From an uncultured Eubacteriales bacterium (GTDB taxonomy: Bacteria > Bacillota > Clostridia > Christensenellales > DTU072): a stretch of 64,000 nt of DNA. The notes beneath the pieces were generated by a model that was not told the origin of the DNA, searched no databases, and was given only the letters and a program-made list of their open reading frames with translations. Each line of letters opens with the position of its first letter. Position 1 is the first letter of the stretch. Positions 16,351 to 25,083 of the stretch are shown here, piece by piece. Location: NCBI GenBank assembly GCA_949292905.1, contig CASFAV010000014.1, forward strand, positions 25,077-89,076, in the 5' to 3' direction. Position numbers and translations under genes: made by a program.

Positions 16351-17549
16351 TGAACGTCATTCCTTACGAAGAAGCGGTCGCGATCCTCTCACGCGCCTTC
16401 GGCGGCGCGCTCGTGACCGTCTCCGTACCGGTGACCAAATGTGCGGGTCACATAGCGGCGGAAGACGTACGCTCTCCGGAAGACGTCCCCCCTTTCGACC
16501 GCTCGACCGTGGACGGCTACGCCGCCTCTTATAAGGATACCTCGGCGGCATCTCCGTCCGTTCCCTCGATACTTGCGCTGAAAGGCGAAAGCCGTATGGG
16601 CGAAGCTACGGGCGAGGTCCTCTCGTCGGGGGAATGTTTTTACGTGCCTACCGGCGGTATGCTTCCCGCGGGCGCCGACGCCGTTCTGATGATAGAAGAC
16701 TCCGAAAAAGTGAACGGCGAAATATATTTTTCGCGTACCCTGCATAAAGGCGAAAACGTAATTTTCAAAGGCGCCGACGTGGCGAAAGGCGACGTCGTCG
16801 TTACTAAAGGCAGGCGCATAAACGCCGCGCTTATCGGCGCGCTCTGCTCCGTGGGGATCTCTTCCGTAAAGGCGTACCGTAAGCTCGATTACTTCGTTAT
16901 CTCGACGGGCGACGAGCTCGTACCCGCAGACGGTGAATGTCCGGTCGGTAAAATAAGGGATACCAATACCGCATTATTGGCAGCCGAATTATCGGAGATA
17001 GGTAACGTCGTCGGCACCGCGCTCGTCGCGGACGACTACGAGGCGCTCTCACGCGCCATGCGCGCGGCGCTCGACGTTGCGGACGTAGTCGTGGTAAGCG
17101 GAGGAAGCTCGGTCGGGAAAGCGGACTACACTCAAAAGCTTTTCGGAGAATTCGGCGCCCTCCTGTTCGGAGGCGTGGCGATGAGACCCGGAAAGCCCAC
17201 TCTCGCCGCCGTAGCGGGCGATAAATTGCTTATCGGTCTTCCCGGTCATCCTATGGCGGCGTTTACTTCCTGCCGACTCATTCTCAGGCGGGCTCTGCTC
17301 CATGCCTGCGGCGCCGATATCCCCGCGCCCGTAGTCTGCCGTGCGCTCAGGAATTTCCCCGGAGGGAAAGGCAGAACGGCCGTAGTGCCCGTTAAACTCG
17401 TAAACTTTCCCGAATACACCGGAGCGGAACCGCTGTTCTATCAATCCGGGATGCTGTCCGTGATAGGTTCCGCGGACGGCTTCGCCCTTCTTCCCGATCA
17501 CACCGAAGGCGTCGACAAAGGCGCGCCTTTAGAGGTCTACATACTATGA
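16347..17549 (+). CDS. moeA: MoeA-type molybdenum/tungsten insertase
   Basis: 400 residues. Inserts metal into adenylated pterin. Domain order is that of MoeA: N-terminal EDVPPFDRSTVDGYA, PTGGMLPAGADAVLMIED, the MoaB/MogA-like domain with ISTGDEL and VVSGGSSVGKADYT, GVAMRPGKPT and GLPGHPMAA, then the C-terminal barrel. The start at 16347 overlaps the mogA stop (ATGATGA); a longer reading begins inside mogA and is not credible. Its last four bases overlap the second moeA. With two MoeA proteins, one may be dedicated to tungsten. Confidence 0.92.
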   Translation: MMNVIPYEEAVAILSRAFGGALVTVSVPVTKCAGHIAAEDVRSPEDVPPFDRSTVDGYAASYKDTSAASPSVPSILALKGESRMGEATGEVLSSGECFYVPTGGMLPAGADAVLMIEDSEKVNGEIYFSRTLHKGENVIFKGADVAKGDVVVTKGRRINAALIGALCSVGISSVKAYRKLDYFVISTGDELVPADGECPVGKIRDTNTALLAAELSEIGNVVGTALVADDYEALSRAMRAALDVADVVVVSGGSSVGKADYTQKLFGEFGALLFGGVAMRPGKPTLAAVAGDKLLIGLPGHPMAAFTSCRLILRRALLHACGADIPAPVVCRALRNFPGGKGRTAVVPVKLVNFPEYTGAEPLFYQSGMLSVIGSADGFALLPDHTEGVDKGAPLEVYIL

Positions 17550-19429
17550 GAAACACCTATATACCGAATAATCCCGTCGAAAAGATAGACGGCTACCTCG
17601 AACTTTTCAGAGGAAAAACGGCGGGTACCGAAACGATACCCACCGAAAACGCGCTCGGCAGAGTATTGAGCCGAGCGGTCTACGCAAAGCTTTGCGATCC
17701 CGTATATAACGCCGCCGCCATGGACGGCATAGCCGTTTCGTCGGAAGCAACCGCCGCGGCGAGCGAAAAAACGCCGCTCGTTCTTCAAGAAGGAAAAGAT
17801 TTCGTATACGTCAATACCGGCAATCCCGTACCGCGCGAGTTCGACGCGGTGATAATGATAGAGGACGTCGTCGATACAGGACGCGGCAAGGTAGAGATAA
17901 CCTCTCCCGCAGGCTCCTGGCAACACGTCAGGGTGAAGGGCGAAAGCATAGTCGAAGGCGAAATGATACTCCCCTCTCGCAGAAGGATACGCGCCGAGGA
18001 TCTCGCCGCGATATACGCGGGCGGAAACACCGAAGTAGAAGTCTACAAAGCTCCCGTAGTCGGCGTGATAACCACGGGCGACGAAATGGTGGCGCGCCCC
18101 GAGGAGGTAGGCGAAGGAAAGCTTCTCGAAAGCAATTCCAAGCTCTTTTCCGCGCTGATAGCGGAATGCGGCGGCGAAGCAAAGGTCTACCCTACCGTAA
18201 GCGACGACCGGCGGTTTCTCCGGGAAGCGGTGGCGAAAGCGGTCGCGGAATGCGATATAGTCATAGTCAACGCGGGAAGCTCCGCGGGTACAAAAGATTA
18301 CGCCCGCGAAGTCATAGCTTCTTTAGGCGAAGTTTATCTGCACGGACTCGCCGCAAAGCCCGGTAAACCCACCATTCTCGGTATCGCGGAAGGTAAACCC
18401 GTAGTGGGTATCCCCGGCTATCCCGTTTCCGCATATATCTCGTTCGGGCTGAGCGTGAGACCGCTTATCGACATGATGACGGGCTCCGCCGCAGGCGAAG
18501 ACGAAGTTACCGTCTCCGCCACTCTCACGCGCAACGTGGTGAGTTCTTTGAAAAATACCGAATTCGTGCGCGTGTCGCTCGGCAGAGTGAACGGTAAACT
18601 GGTGGCTACGCCGCTCGAACGCGGCGCGGCGCAGATAATGAGCCTCGTCAAAGCGGACGGCATACTGACGATCGATCGGTATTCCGAAGGCTATGCGGGC
18701 GGAAGCGAAGTAACGGTATCTTTACGCAAGCCGCTGAGTCTTATCGAAAAAAATCTCGTCGTCATAGGCAGTAACGACCTCGTGATAGACGTTATCGGCG
18801 AGCATATACCTCTTACTTCCGCGCACGTCGGAAGCATGGGCGGTATCGCCGCCATGCTGAAAGGCGAATGTCACATCGCCCCGATACACCTTCTGGACGC
18901 CGCGACGGGCGAATACAATATCCCCGCCGTCAAAAAATATTTCCCGAACGAGAAAATGGCGCTCATCAAGGGCGTGGGGCGCACTCAGGGGCTTATGCTT
19001 CCCAAAGGAAACCCCCTGGGCATCACCTCTTTCGAAGACGCCGTGGAGCGCAGATTGAGGTTTGCAAACCGCCAGCGCGGCGCAGGCACGCGCATACTTA
19101 CGGATTACCTTCTCGCGGGACTCGGTAAAGACGGCTCCGCGCTCAAAGGCTACGACAAGGAGTTCTCCACTCACCTCGCGGTAGGTATGGCTGTCGAGAG
19201 CGGCGCAGCCGATTTCGGCATGGGCGTAGGAAGCGCCGCAAACACTCTGGGGCTCGATTTCATTCCCGTATACGACGAGGAATACGACTTCCTCGTCAGC
19301 GAGGCAAACCTCGGTGACGAGCGTGTAAAAGCCTTCGTCGAATACCTGTCGAGCGAGGATTTCCGTAATAAACTCAAGGAGTTCTCAGACTACACCGCGC
19401 CCCGCACGGGAGAGATCGTAAAGTGTTAG
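17546..19429 (+). CDS. MoeA fused to a periplasmic-binding-like domain
   Basis: 627 residues. Residues ~1-395 are a second MoeA (DPVYNAAAMDGIAV, NTGNPVPREFDAVIMIED, TTGDEM, NAGSSAGTKDY, GLAAKPGKPT, GIPGYPVSA). Residues ~400-627 are a substrate-binding-protein-like domain (LVVIGSNDLVIDVI, HVGSMGGIAAMLKGECHIAP, RQRGAGTRILTDYLL) of the COG1910 molybdate-binding type. There is no signal peptide, so the domain is cytoplasmic and may sense or hold oxyanion or pterin. This fusion is known in Clostridia and archaea. It overlaps its neighbours on both sides (4 and 7 nt), indicating translational coupling. Confidence 0.88.
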   Translation: MRNTYIPNNPVEKIDGYLELFRGKTAGTETIPTENALGRVLSRAVYAKLCDPVYNAAAMDGIAVSSEATAAASEKTPLVLQEGKDFVYVNTGNPVPREFDAVIMIEDVVDTGRGKVEITSPAGSWQHVRVKGESIVEGEMILPSRRRIRAEDLAAIYAGGNTEVEVYKAPVVGVITTGDEMVARPEEVGEGKLLESNSKLFSALIAECGGEAKVYPTVSDDRRFLREAVAKAVAECDIVIVNAGSSAGTKDYAREVIASLGEVYLHGLAAKPGKPTILGIAEGKPVVGIPGYPVSAYISFGLSVRPLIDMMTGSAAGEDEVTVSATLTRNVVSSLKNTEFVRVSLGRVNGKLVATPLERGAAQIMSLVKADGILTIDRYSEGYAGGSEVTVSLRKPLSLIEKNLVVIGSNDLVIDVIGEHIPLTSAHVGSMGGIAAMLKGECHIAPIHLLDAATGEYNIPAVKKYFPNEKMALIKGVGRTQGLMLPKGNPLGITSFEDAVERRLRFANRQRGAGTRILTDYLLAGLGKDGSALKGYDKEFSTHLAVGMAVESGAADFGMGVGSAANTLGLDFIPVYDEEYDFLVSEANLGDERVKAFVEYLSSEDFRNKLKEFSDYTAPRTGEIVKC

Positions 19430-20340
19430 ACGGTTGCGGCAGAGATATCACATACGCGCGTATTTCGGTAACCGATTTATGCAATCTGGGTTGCGCATAT
19501 TGCAAACCTCGTCCCGTACCGAAACTCAAACACGAGGATCTCATGAGCGTGGACGAAATAATCGCGCTTGCAAACGACCTTGTCGGAGCGGGGTTTACGA
19601 AGCTCAGGCTCACCGGAGGCGAGCCGCTCGTGAGGAAGGGTATAATACCTATAGTCCGCGGAGTGTGTGACGCTTGCTCCGACGTAGGCTTGACGACTAA
19701 CGGCATACTGCTTGCGACATACGCGGAAGACCTGCGCGACGCGGGTATCGGGCGAGTCAACGTAAGCCTGGACACGACGGACGAAAACGTCTACCGTGCA
19801 GTCACGGGCGGCGATCTCCGTAGCGCTCTCGCGGGCATAGAAGCCGCGCGGGCGGCGGGACTCGGACTGAAGCTGAACGCCGTACTGCAACGCGGCGTGA
19901 ACGACGATCCCCTGCCGCTCATGGAATACGCGGAGTCCGTCGGCGCGGAGCTCAGAATGATAGAGATGATGCCTTTCGCTTCCACTCTCCGCTACGCAAG
20001 CGAACGCGCGCTGAACGCGGAAGAATGGGCGCGTTCGCTGGGAATGGAGCCTTCGGGCGTCGACGGCAAAGTACAAAAATACTCTTACCGCGGGCACGAA
20101 ATAGGTATAATCGCGGCGCTGAGCCGTAACTTCTGCGCCGAATGCAATCGCATACGCATCACCTGCACGGGCATGCTGCTGCCATGCTTACACGGCGCGC
20201 AGGCGTATCCCCTGCGCGACAGGATAGGCGCAAACGACTTTACGGAATATCTGCGCTCCGTACTCGCGCTCAAGCCGTCCTCTCACGGTCTCGGCGAAGG
20301 CAATTATCAGAAAATAGATATGGGAAGCATAGGAGGATAG
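19423..20340 (+). CDS. moaA: GTP 3',8-cyclase MoaA
   Basis: 305 residues. Radical-SAM enzyme for the first step of pterin cofactor synthesis. The SAM cluster motif is C-x3-C-x2-C (CNLGCAYC at ~23-30), followed by KLRLTGGEPLVR. The C-terminal cluster cysteines are FCAECNR and, 14 residues on, LPC. The protein ends in GSIGG, the functional Gly-Gly tail. The start is a GTG at 19423 overlapping the end of the upstream gene. moaC starts directly after its stop. Confidence 0.93.
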   Translation: MLDGCGRDITYARISVTDLCNLGCAYCKPRPVPKLKHEDLMSVDEIIALANDLVGAGFTKLRLTGGEPLVRKGIIPIVRGVCDACSDVGLTTNGILLATYAEDLRDAGIGRVNVSLDTTDENVYRAVTGGDLRSALAGIEAARAAGLGLKLNAVLQRGVNDDPLPLMEYAESVGAELRMIEMMPFASTLRYASERALNAEEWARSLGMEPSGVDGKVQKYSYRGHEIGIIAALSRNFCAECNRIRITCTGMLLPCLHGAQAYPLRDRIGANDFTEYLRSVLALKPSSHGLGEGNYQKIDMGSIGG

Positions 20341-20805
20341 ATGGAACTCAATCATTTCGACGTAAACGGCAACGCCCGTATGGCGGACGTGAGCAACAAA
20401 GACATAACGCGGCGCGAAGCGGTGGCGAAGGGACGGATAAAGGTAAGTCCCGCGGCGCTCGCGCTCGTTGCGGGCGGCAACAAAAAAGGCAACGTGCTCA
20501 CTACGGCTACGGTGGCGGGGGTGCTCGCCGCAAAGCGCACCTTCGAAGCTATCCCGATGTGCCACGTGGTGGCGCTCGACAATGTGGAAATAAACTACGA
20601 AATAAAACCGGATTCGATAGAAATTACGGCAAAAACGGTCTGCCACGGCAGGACGGGCGCCGAAATGGAAGCGCTCCACGCGGTAAGCGTGGCGGCGCTC
20701 ACGATATACGACATGCTGAAAGCCGCCGACAAAAGCATGACGATTGGCGACATTAAGCTCGTCTCCAAGACGGGCGGCAAGAGCGGCGACGTATTCAATA
20801 TATAG
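20341..20805 (+). CDS. moaC: Cyclic pyranopterin monophosphate synthase MoaC
   Basis: 154 residues, normal length. Works with MoaA to make cPMP. Family motifs: MADVSNKDITRREAVAKG near the N-terminus, IPMCHVVALDNVEI with the conserved Cys-His, CHGRTGAEMEALHAVSVAAL, and the C-terminal lysines KLVSKTGGKSG. Starts immediately after the moaA stop. Confidence 0.95.
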   Translation: MELNHFDVNGNARMADVSNKDITRREAVAKGRIKVSPAALALVAGGNKKGNVLTTATVAGVLAAKRTFEAIPMCHVVALDNVEINYEIKPDSIEITAKTVCHGRTGAEMEALHAVSVAALTIYDMLKAADKSMTIGDIKLVSKTGGKSGDVFNI

Positions 20806-20826
20806 AATAGCAAAGGAATGATAGAT

Positions 20827-21291
20827 ATGGAAAAAGCGGTTGTGACGGCGGTAAACGTGAGCGAAAGGAAAGGAACGTCCAAGCATCCCGTCCCCTACGC
20901 GGTATGCAGGATAAACCACGGTATCGAAGGCGACGCGCACGCGGGACCGGGTATAAGACAGATAAGCTTACTCGGCGCGGAGAGTATCGAAAACTTCAAA
21001 CGCGACAAAAAGGACGCCGTGGGCTTATGCGAAGGGAAATTCGCGGAGAATATCACCACGCGCGGGATATGTCTTTACAAACTTCCCGTCGGCACGCTTT
21101 TACGCATCGGCGAAGCAGAACTCAGAGTAAGCCAGATAGGCAAAAAATGTCATGCGGACGAAGGCTGCGAGATAGCGCGTAAGTACGGTATCTGCGCCAT
21201 GCCGCGCGAAGGTATATTCTGCACCGTCGAAAAGGAAGGCGTTATCCGCGCGGGCGACGAGATCGTCGTCGAAGATCGCGTCAGCCGTTGA
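20827..21291 (+). CDS. MOSC-domain protein
   Basis: 154 residues from the preferred start at 20827, which has AAAGGA 9 nt upstream; an ATG at 20818 would add three residues. MOSC domains bind or transfer sulfur on pterin cofactors. Visible: the GIEGDAHAGPGIRQISLL signature (~35-52) and the conserved cysteine in GKKCHADEGC (~102-111). Last gene of the cofactor operon; its end overlaps the convergent tupC by 11 bp. In many Clostridia MOSC proteins sit beside moaC and mogA as here. Confidence 0.9.
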   Translation: MEKAVVTAVNVSERKGTSKHPVPYAVCRINHGIEGDAHAGPGIRQISLLGAESIENFKRDKKDAVGLCEGKFAENITTRGICLYKLPVGTLLRIGEAELRVSQIGKKCHADEGCEIARKYGICAMPREGIFCTVEKEGVIRAGDEIVVEDRVSR

Positions 21292-21952
21292 CGGAAAGAA
21301 ATTTTCTGAGTTTATCGGAACGGGGCGTCGCAAGAACTTCCTCTGCGGAGCCCTTTTCTTCTACCCTGCCCTCGTCAAGGAAGATCACTTCGTCGGCAAG
21401 CCTTCTCGCCTGCGCGGGCGAGTGAGTGACTATCACTATCGCGGGGCGCAACCTTTCGAAATAATCCATTATCGTCTTCTCCGCCCTCTCGACGGCGTTG
21501 ACGTCCATCGCGGCGGTGGGTTCGTCGAGTATCAGAAGCTCGCAGTCGTCCATCATGAGCCGCGCAAGCGCGAGCTTCTCCGTTTCTCCGCCGGAGAGCT
21601 TTTTCGCGTTCTTCCTTCGCATCTCTCCGAGACCGAATTCCTCCAGAAGGCGCATAGCCTTATTTTTCGCTTCCTTGCGCTCGCGTAAGGAGCGGCCGAG
21701 AAGCATATTCGCCGTCAGCGACATATCGAAGGCAAAACTTTTCTGAGGCATATATCCCGTTACGGGCTTTTTGACGTCGTATATGATTTCTCCGTTTCCT
21801 TTTATCACGCCCGCGAGTATCGCGGCGAGAGTGGACTTGCCGCTCCCGTTACTGCCCATGACCGCGTATATCCTTCCGCGCTCGAAGCGGAGCCCGCTCA
21901 CGTCGAGCACCGTGCGTTCGCCGTATTTTTTAGTGACGGATATTTCAACCAT
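21281..21952 (-). CDS. tupC: Tungstate ABC transporter ATPase
   Basis: 223 residues. ABC ATPase with Walker A GSNGSGKST (~34-42), Q-loop around YMPQKSF, signature LSGGETEKLALARL, Walker B LLILDEPTAAMD and H-loop VTHSP. Energises tungstate uptake with the permease (start overlaps its stop by 8 bp) and the TupA protein. It converges on the MOSC gene. Confidence 0.9.
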   Translation of the reverse strand: MVEISVTKKYGERTVLDVSGLRFERGRIYAVMGSNGSGKSTLAAILAGVIKGNGEIIYDVKKPVTGYMPQKSFAFDMSLTANMLLGRSLRERKEAKNKAMRLLEEFGLGEMRRKNAKKLSGGETEKLALARLMMDDCELLILDEPTAAMDVNAVERAEKTIMDYFERLRPAIVIVTHSPAQARRLADEVIFLDEGRVEEKGSAEEVLATPRSDKLRKFLSVNG

Positions 21953-22652
21953 TTCTTTTTTTCAACCCCGCCTGAAGCGCCGAAGCGACTACGTTAAGTC
22001 CGAGCACGATGAGCATGAGTATAATGCCCAACGCGAGCGCGAGAGAAAACTGTCCCATATTGTAATTGAGCGCGATCGCGGTCGTCATAACGCGCGTCTT
22101 ATGAAGTATGTTGCCGCCCACTATCTGCACCGCGCCCACCTCCGCTATGCTCCTCGAAAACGCGAAAAGATAAGTGGCGACGAGCTGATATTTGGTCTCG
22201 TTCACGGCGAGCAACGCGATTTTCGCCTTATTGAGCCCCATTCCCGCCGCGGTATCGCGCATTGCGTCGTACGCGGGCGCAACGGCGGTCTCCGTAAAGC
22301 CCGCCACAACGGGGGTGATGAGTATCACCTGCGCTATCACCATGAGCTCCACGGAATACATGAGCCCCAACTTGCCGAAAGGTCCGGTGCCCGAAAAAAG
22401 CAGATATACGAGTATGCCCACCGCCACGGCGGGCAGTCCCATAAGCGTGCGCATTATGAGAACGACCGCCCTTCTTCCCGGGAATCGCGCCACTCCCACG
22501 AGCGCCCCTATCGGCACCCCTATGATCATTGCGTACAGCGAGCTCTGCACGCACATTTCCATCGTGGTGGCTACTATCTCGTTAAGTAACGTATTGCCTT
22601 CGCCCATCAGGGCGAAGGCTTTTTCGAATGCGGCGGTCACGTTACTCCACAT
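21945..22652 (-). CDS. tupB: Tungstate ABC transporter permease
   Basis: 235 residues with about five hydrophobic segments and the binding-protein-dependent transport motif around AYDAMRDTAAGMGLNKAKIA (EAA-like loop). The end VLGLNVVASALQAGLKKRNG fits TupB/ModB-type permeases. Starts 3 nt after the tupA stop and overlaps the ATPase gene. Confidence 0.9.
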   Translation of the reverse strand: MWSNVTAAFEKAFALMGEGNTLLNEIVATTMEMCVQSSLYAMIIGVPIGALVGVARFPGRRAVVLIMRTLMGLPAVAVGILVYLLFSGTGPFGKLGLMYSVELMVIAQVILITPVVAGFTETAVAPAYDAMRDTAAGMGLNKAKIALLAVNETKYQLVATYLFAFSRSIAEVGAVQIVGGNILHKTRVMTTAIALNYNMGQFSLALALGIILMLIVLGLNVVASALQAGLKKRNG

Positions 22653-22655
22653 ATT

Positions 22656-23693
22656 TTATGCGGCTTTTGTAATGCTTTCGTTAGCCATGGTAAGGCAGGC
22701 GCCCATTCCCTGTCCCGCGGATATATACCAGCTTCCTTCGGGAGCTTTGGCGCTGCTGCCGCCGGCAAGAGATATATCGACGAGCTTGAGATCGGTACCC
22801 TGCCAGATCTTAACCTCCGCGTTATGCGTGCCCGACGCGTCGCCGCGCGACACGAAATTGTATCCGCCTGCGGCTATCGCTTTGAACGCGCCGTATATGT
22901 CCGCGGCGTTCTTGACGCCGGCAGGATCGGCGGAGGGTCCGATAAGAACGAAATAATTATACATAAAGCTTATACGCGCGGGATATTCCGCGTCGTACGC
23001 CTCTCCGGTAAGCCCCGCCACTTCTCTTGCGAAGCCCGCGTCGACGAAATCCCTTTCCTGGGAAGCGGAATGTACGAGCAACATATCGGCGTTACCCGCT
23101 TTCGCCGCGTTGATGGCGGCGCCCGTGCCTGCCGAAGACACTTCTATGTCCCAGCCCGTCGCTTCCTCGAATATCCCTTCTAGATAACCGAGAAGTCCGG
23201 TGTCGTTCACCGAAGTGGTGGTCGAAACGCTTATCACTTTATCTCCCGTGCCGGGATAGTTGAGCGCGCTCGCCTCTCCCGTGTAGGTCTTCGCGCCGTC
23301 GATGAGATAGAAAAGCGCTTCGTTATAATCGGCTTTGCCGAATTCCGCTATCAGCGAGCGCGTGGCAGGCAGGCTCATCCATTTGATGAAAGCGTCCGCG
23401 CCCGCTTCGTTGATAACGACGTCCGTGCCCGCAAAAGCCTCCGCCTTGCCGTTCACCGCTATCATCGAGTAGGTATTTTTAAGCGCGTCGTCCTGCTCGT
23501 AAAGCAAGGTAAGATTGGGTATCTTGTCCCCTTCCGCGTTTCTTTTGTAAGAAAGATAGGTGCCTTTGTCGCTCAAAACGTACGCGCCGTACGCGGTTTC
23601 GCCGCTGTCGTCGTTTTTACACGCGGCAAGCGCGACTACCGACGTCAGGGCTACGACAAGGCATAGTAAAACAGTGATAAATCTTTTTTTCAT
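22656..23693 (-). CDS. tupA: TupA-like tungstate-binding lipoprotein, apparently circularly permuted
   Basis: 345 residues. Lipoprotein signal with lipobox LAAC (C25). The TupA signature SVSTTTS is at 155-161, not near the N-terminus as usual. Downstream parts follow the normal order (TGLLGYLEGIF, AGNADMLLVHSASQE, SRGDASGTHNAE, ISAGQGMGACLTMANES) and the protein then stops. The segment that normally follows, AYGAYVLSDKGTYLSYK, EQDDALKNTYSMIAVN and FIKWMSLPATRSLIAEFG, is found at 34-128, before the TTTS part, joined by a linker at ~130-153. All parts of one binding protein are present once but in rotated order. A riboswitch-like leader precedes it and tupBC follow, supporting tungstate transport. 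Confidence 0.85.
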   Translation of the reverse strand: MKKRFITVLLCLVVALTSVVALAACKNDDSGETAYGAYVLSDKGTYLSYKRNAEGDKIPNLTLLYEQDDALKNTYSMIAVNGKAEAFAGTDVVINEAGADAFIKWMSLPATRSLIAEFGKADYNEALFYLIDGAKTYTGEASALNYPGTGDKVISVSTTTSVNDTGLLGYLEGIFEEATGWDIEVSSAGTGAAINAAKAGNADMLLVHSASQERDFVDAGFAREVAGLTGEAYDAEYPARISFMYNYFVLIGPSADPAGVKNAADIYGAFKAIAAGGYNFVSRGDASGTHNAEVKIWQGTDLKLVDISLAGGSSAKAPEGSWYISAGQGMGACLTMANESITKAA

Positions 23694-23700
23694 GGTTCTC

Positions 23701-23800
23701 TCCTTTCCGCAACGGGAGGCCCCGCAGTTTCCCGCGCGACCCCGGTCGGCACGCCATAGCCGCCGCCTTAGGCAAGCCGACTCGGATAGATCGTCGGAAT
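23701..23800 (-). promoter_or_regulatory. Moco/Tuco-family riboswitch
   Basis: The minus-strand leader of tupA contains, in order, CCGAGTCGG, GGCGGCGGC, TGCCGACCGGG, GCGCGGGAAAC, GGGGCCTCCCGTTGCGGAA and AGGAG. The GGGAAAC ... GCCTCCCG ... CGGAA core is what I recall of the Moco RNA motif. A closing stem ATTCCG (~23795-23800) with CGGAA (~23705-23709) is possible. The 3' end runs into the ribosome site AAAGGAG, suggesting translational control. Because it controls a tungstate importer it may be the tungsten (Tuco) variant. Confidence 0.72.
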
Positions 23801-23824
23801 GTAAAAGATTTTCCGACTATTAAA

Positions 23825-23853
23825 ATGATAGCATAAGCGCCTTAATTTGACAA
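23825..23853 (-). promoter_or_regulatory. Promoter of tupABC
   Basis: Minus strand: -35 TTGTCA (23848-23853), 17-bp spacer, -10 TATCAT (23825-23830). Transcription would start just ahead of the riboswitch. Confidence 0.6.
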
Positions 23854-23859
23854 TACCCC

Positions 23860-24981
23860 CTAAATGAGTCTGAATACGAACTTCACGGGATTGTGGTCGG
23901 AATACGCAAAGCCCGTGTCGATATTTTCTACCCCTACGGTAACTACGTTGTCGGAGACGATGAAGCCGTCGAGCACCGTGAGATAATTCACTCCGGGAGT
24001 ATAAGGTATTTCCGCAGCCCGACAGGTACCGGTACCATCTTTGCTCGCCACGACGCGGAAATTCTCGCCCACCATGTCGCTCGTGAGCGGATACGCCCAG
24101 TTAGGCGTTTTCTGCTCGGTGGGGAAGGTGCCCAGGCTGTCGGCAAGCTCGTGGTTGAAATCGCCGCCCACGATAACGTAATTGCCTTCGGCGTATTCCG
24201 CCGCCATAAACTCTTTGAGCATGGAAAGTTGAAGTTCGCGTATCGTGCCGCCTTCGTCGTAAGCGGACATGTGGCTGTTGACGAGCACCAGCTCCTTGCC
24301 TCCCTCTACCGCTATCCTGTTCACCGCGAAACACCTGTCGAGATCGAAAAACTTGGCAAATCCCGTGTCAACGGGATAGCTCCTTCTCACCGCGGAAGAA
24401 ACGGCGTACGCGGAATAAGTGGCGATCCCCGCGGTGCTCTTACCGTGGTGGTCGTTCAGGGGATACATGAGGTAAGCGGAATGGAAGTTGACGGCGAAAG
24501 TGCTGCAGTAATCGCCGGTAAGTCCTTTGGTCACCGTCTCGTACTGATCGACGTTATAGCTCCTGTCCGCGTCGGTATCCACTTCCTGCAACAGTATGAA
24601 ATCTGCGTTGACCGCATTCAATACCCCTATCGCCCCGTTCACGTCGTCGAGGACGTGTTGCTTGTCTATAGCCTTACCGTATTTACCGGTAACGACCGTT
24701 CCGTCAAGCATTTCGCCCGAGTCCATAAAAAAGGAAAAATCGGGAGAATAGGCACCGAAACCTATATTATAAGTTACCGCAACGTAATCTTTATTCTTTT
24801 GGAGCGTTGTCGGCAAGCCTTCCGCGCCCTCTACCGCAAGCACGACGTTGTCCTCTATCCTGTCGTACTCCAGCACGACGTACAAGACGTATCCCACGCC
24901 CGCGAGCACCACGAGAAGCACCGCCGCGAGCAAAGTTATGCCCGTTATTTTCAAAGCTTTTTTCACGCCTGCTTTTTCCAT
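23860..24981 (-). CDS. Membrane-anchored endonuclease/exonuclease/phosphatase-family protein
   Basis: 373 residues. One N-terminal membrane segment (~10-33), then an EEP fold: TYNIGFGAY (~73), LLQEVDTDAD with the catalytic Glu, NRIAVEGGKELVLVNSHMSA, VIVGGDFNHE and the C-terminal SDHNPV. Such enzymes hydrolyse phosphodiesters or phosphomonoesters in nucleic acids, lipids or inositides; the anchored form acts outside the membrane, so a nutrient or lipid substrate is plausible. The start at 24981 has an AAGGAG site; the promoter at 25015-25043 lies upstream, excluding the longer start. Confidence 0.82.
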   Translation of the reverse strand: MEKAGVKKALKITGITLLAAVLLVVLAGVGYVLYVVLEYDRIEDNVVLAVEGAEGLPTTLQKNKDYVAVTYNIGFGAYSPDFSFFMDSGEMLDGTVVTGKYGKAIDKQHVLDDVNGAIGVLNAVNADFILLQEVDTDADRSYNVDQYETVTKGLTGDYCSTFAVNFHSAYLMYPLNDHHGKSTAGIATYSAYAVSSAVRRSYPVDTGFAKFFDLDRCFAVNRIAVEGGKELVLVNSHMSAYDEGGTIRELQLSMLKEFMAAEYAEGNYVIVGGDFNHELADSLGTFPTEQKTPNWAYPLTSDMVGENFRVVASKDGTGTCRAAEIPYTPGVNYLTVLDGFIVSDNVVTVGVENIDTGFAYSDHNPVKFVFRLI

Positions 24982-25014
24982 ATCCTTCTCCTTGAAGCCT
25001 ATATTTGCGCTTTG

Positions 25015-25043
25015 ATTATACCATTTCCGCGCCGCTTTTACAA
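25015..25043 (-). promoter_or_regulatory. Promoter of the EEP gene
   Basis: Minus strand: -35 TTGTAA (25038-25043), 17-bp spacer, -10 TATAAT (25015-25020, perfect). Confidence 0.6.
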
Positions 25044-25083
25044 CGGTGTTTTTATCGTGCGCGCACATAAACGCTCAAATCGT

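Noticed and set aside
22656..23693. Fusion of TupA with an extra unrelated N-terminal domain
   Set aside because: The N-terminal part matches the missing C-terminal part of TupA in motif order, and that part is absent from the C-terminus; permutation explains it better than fusion.
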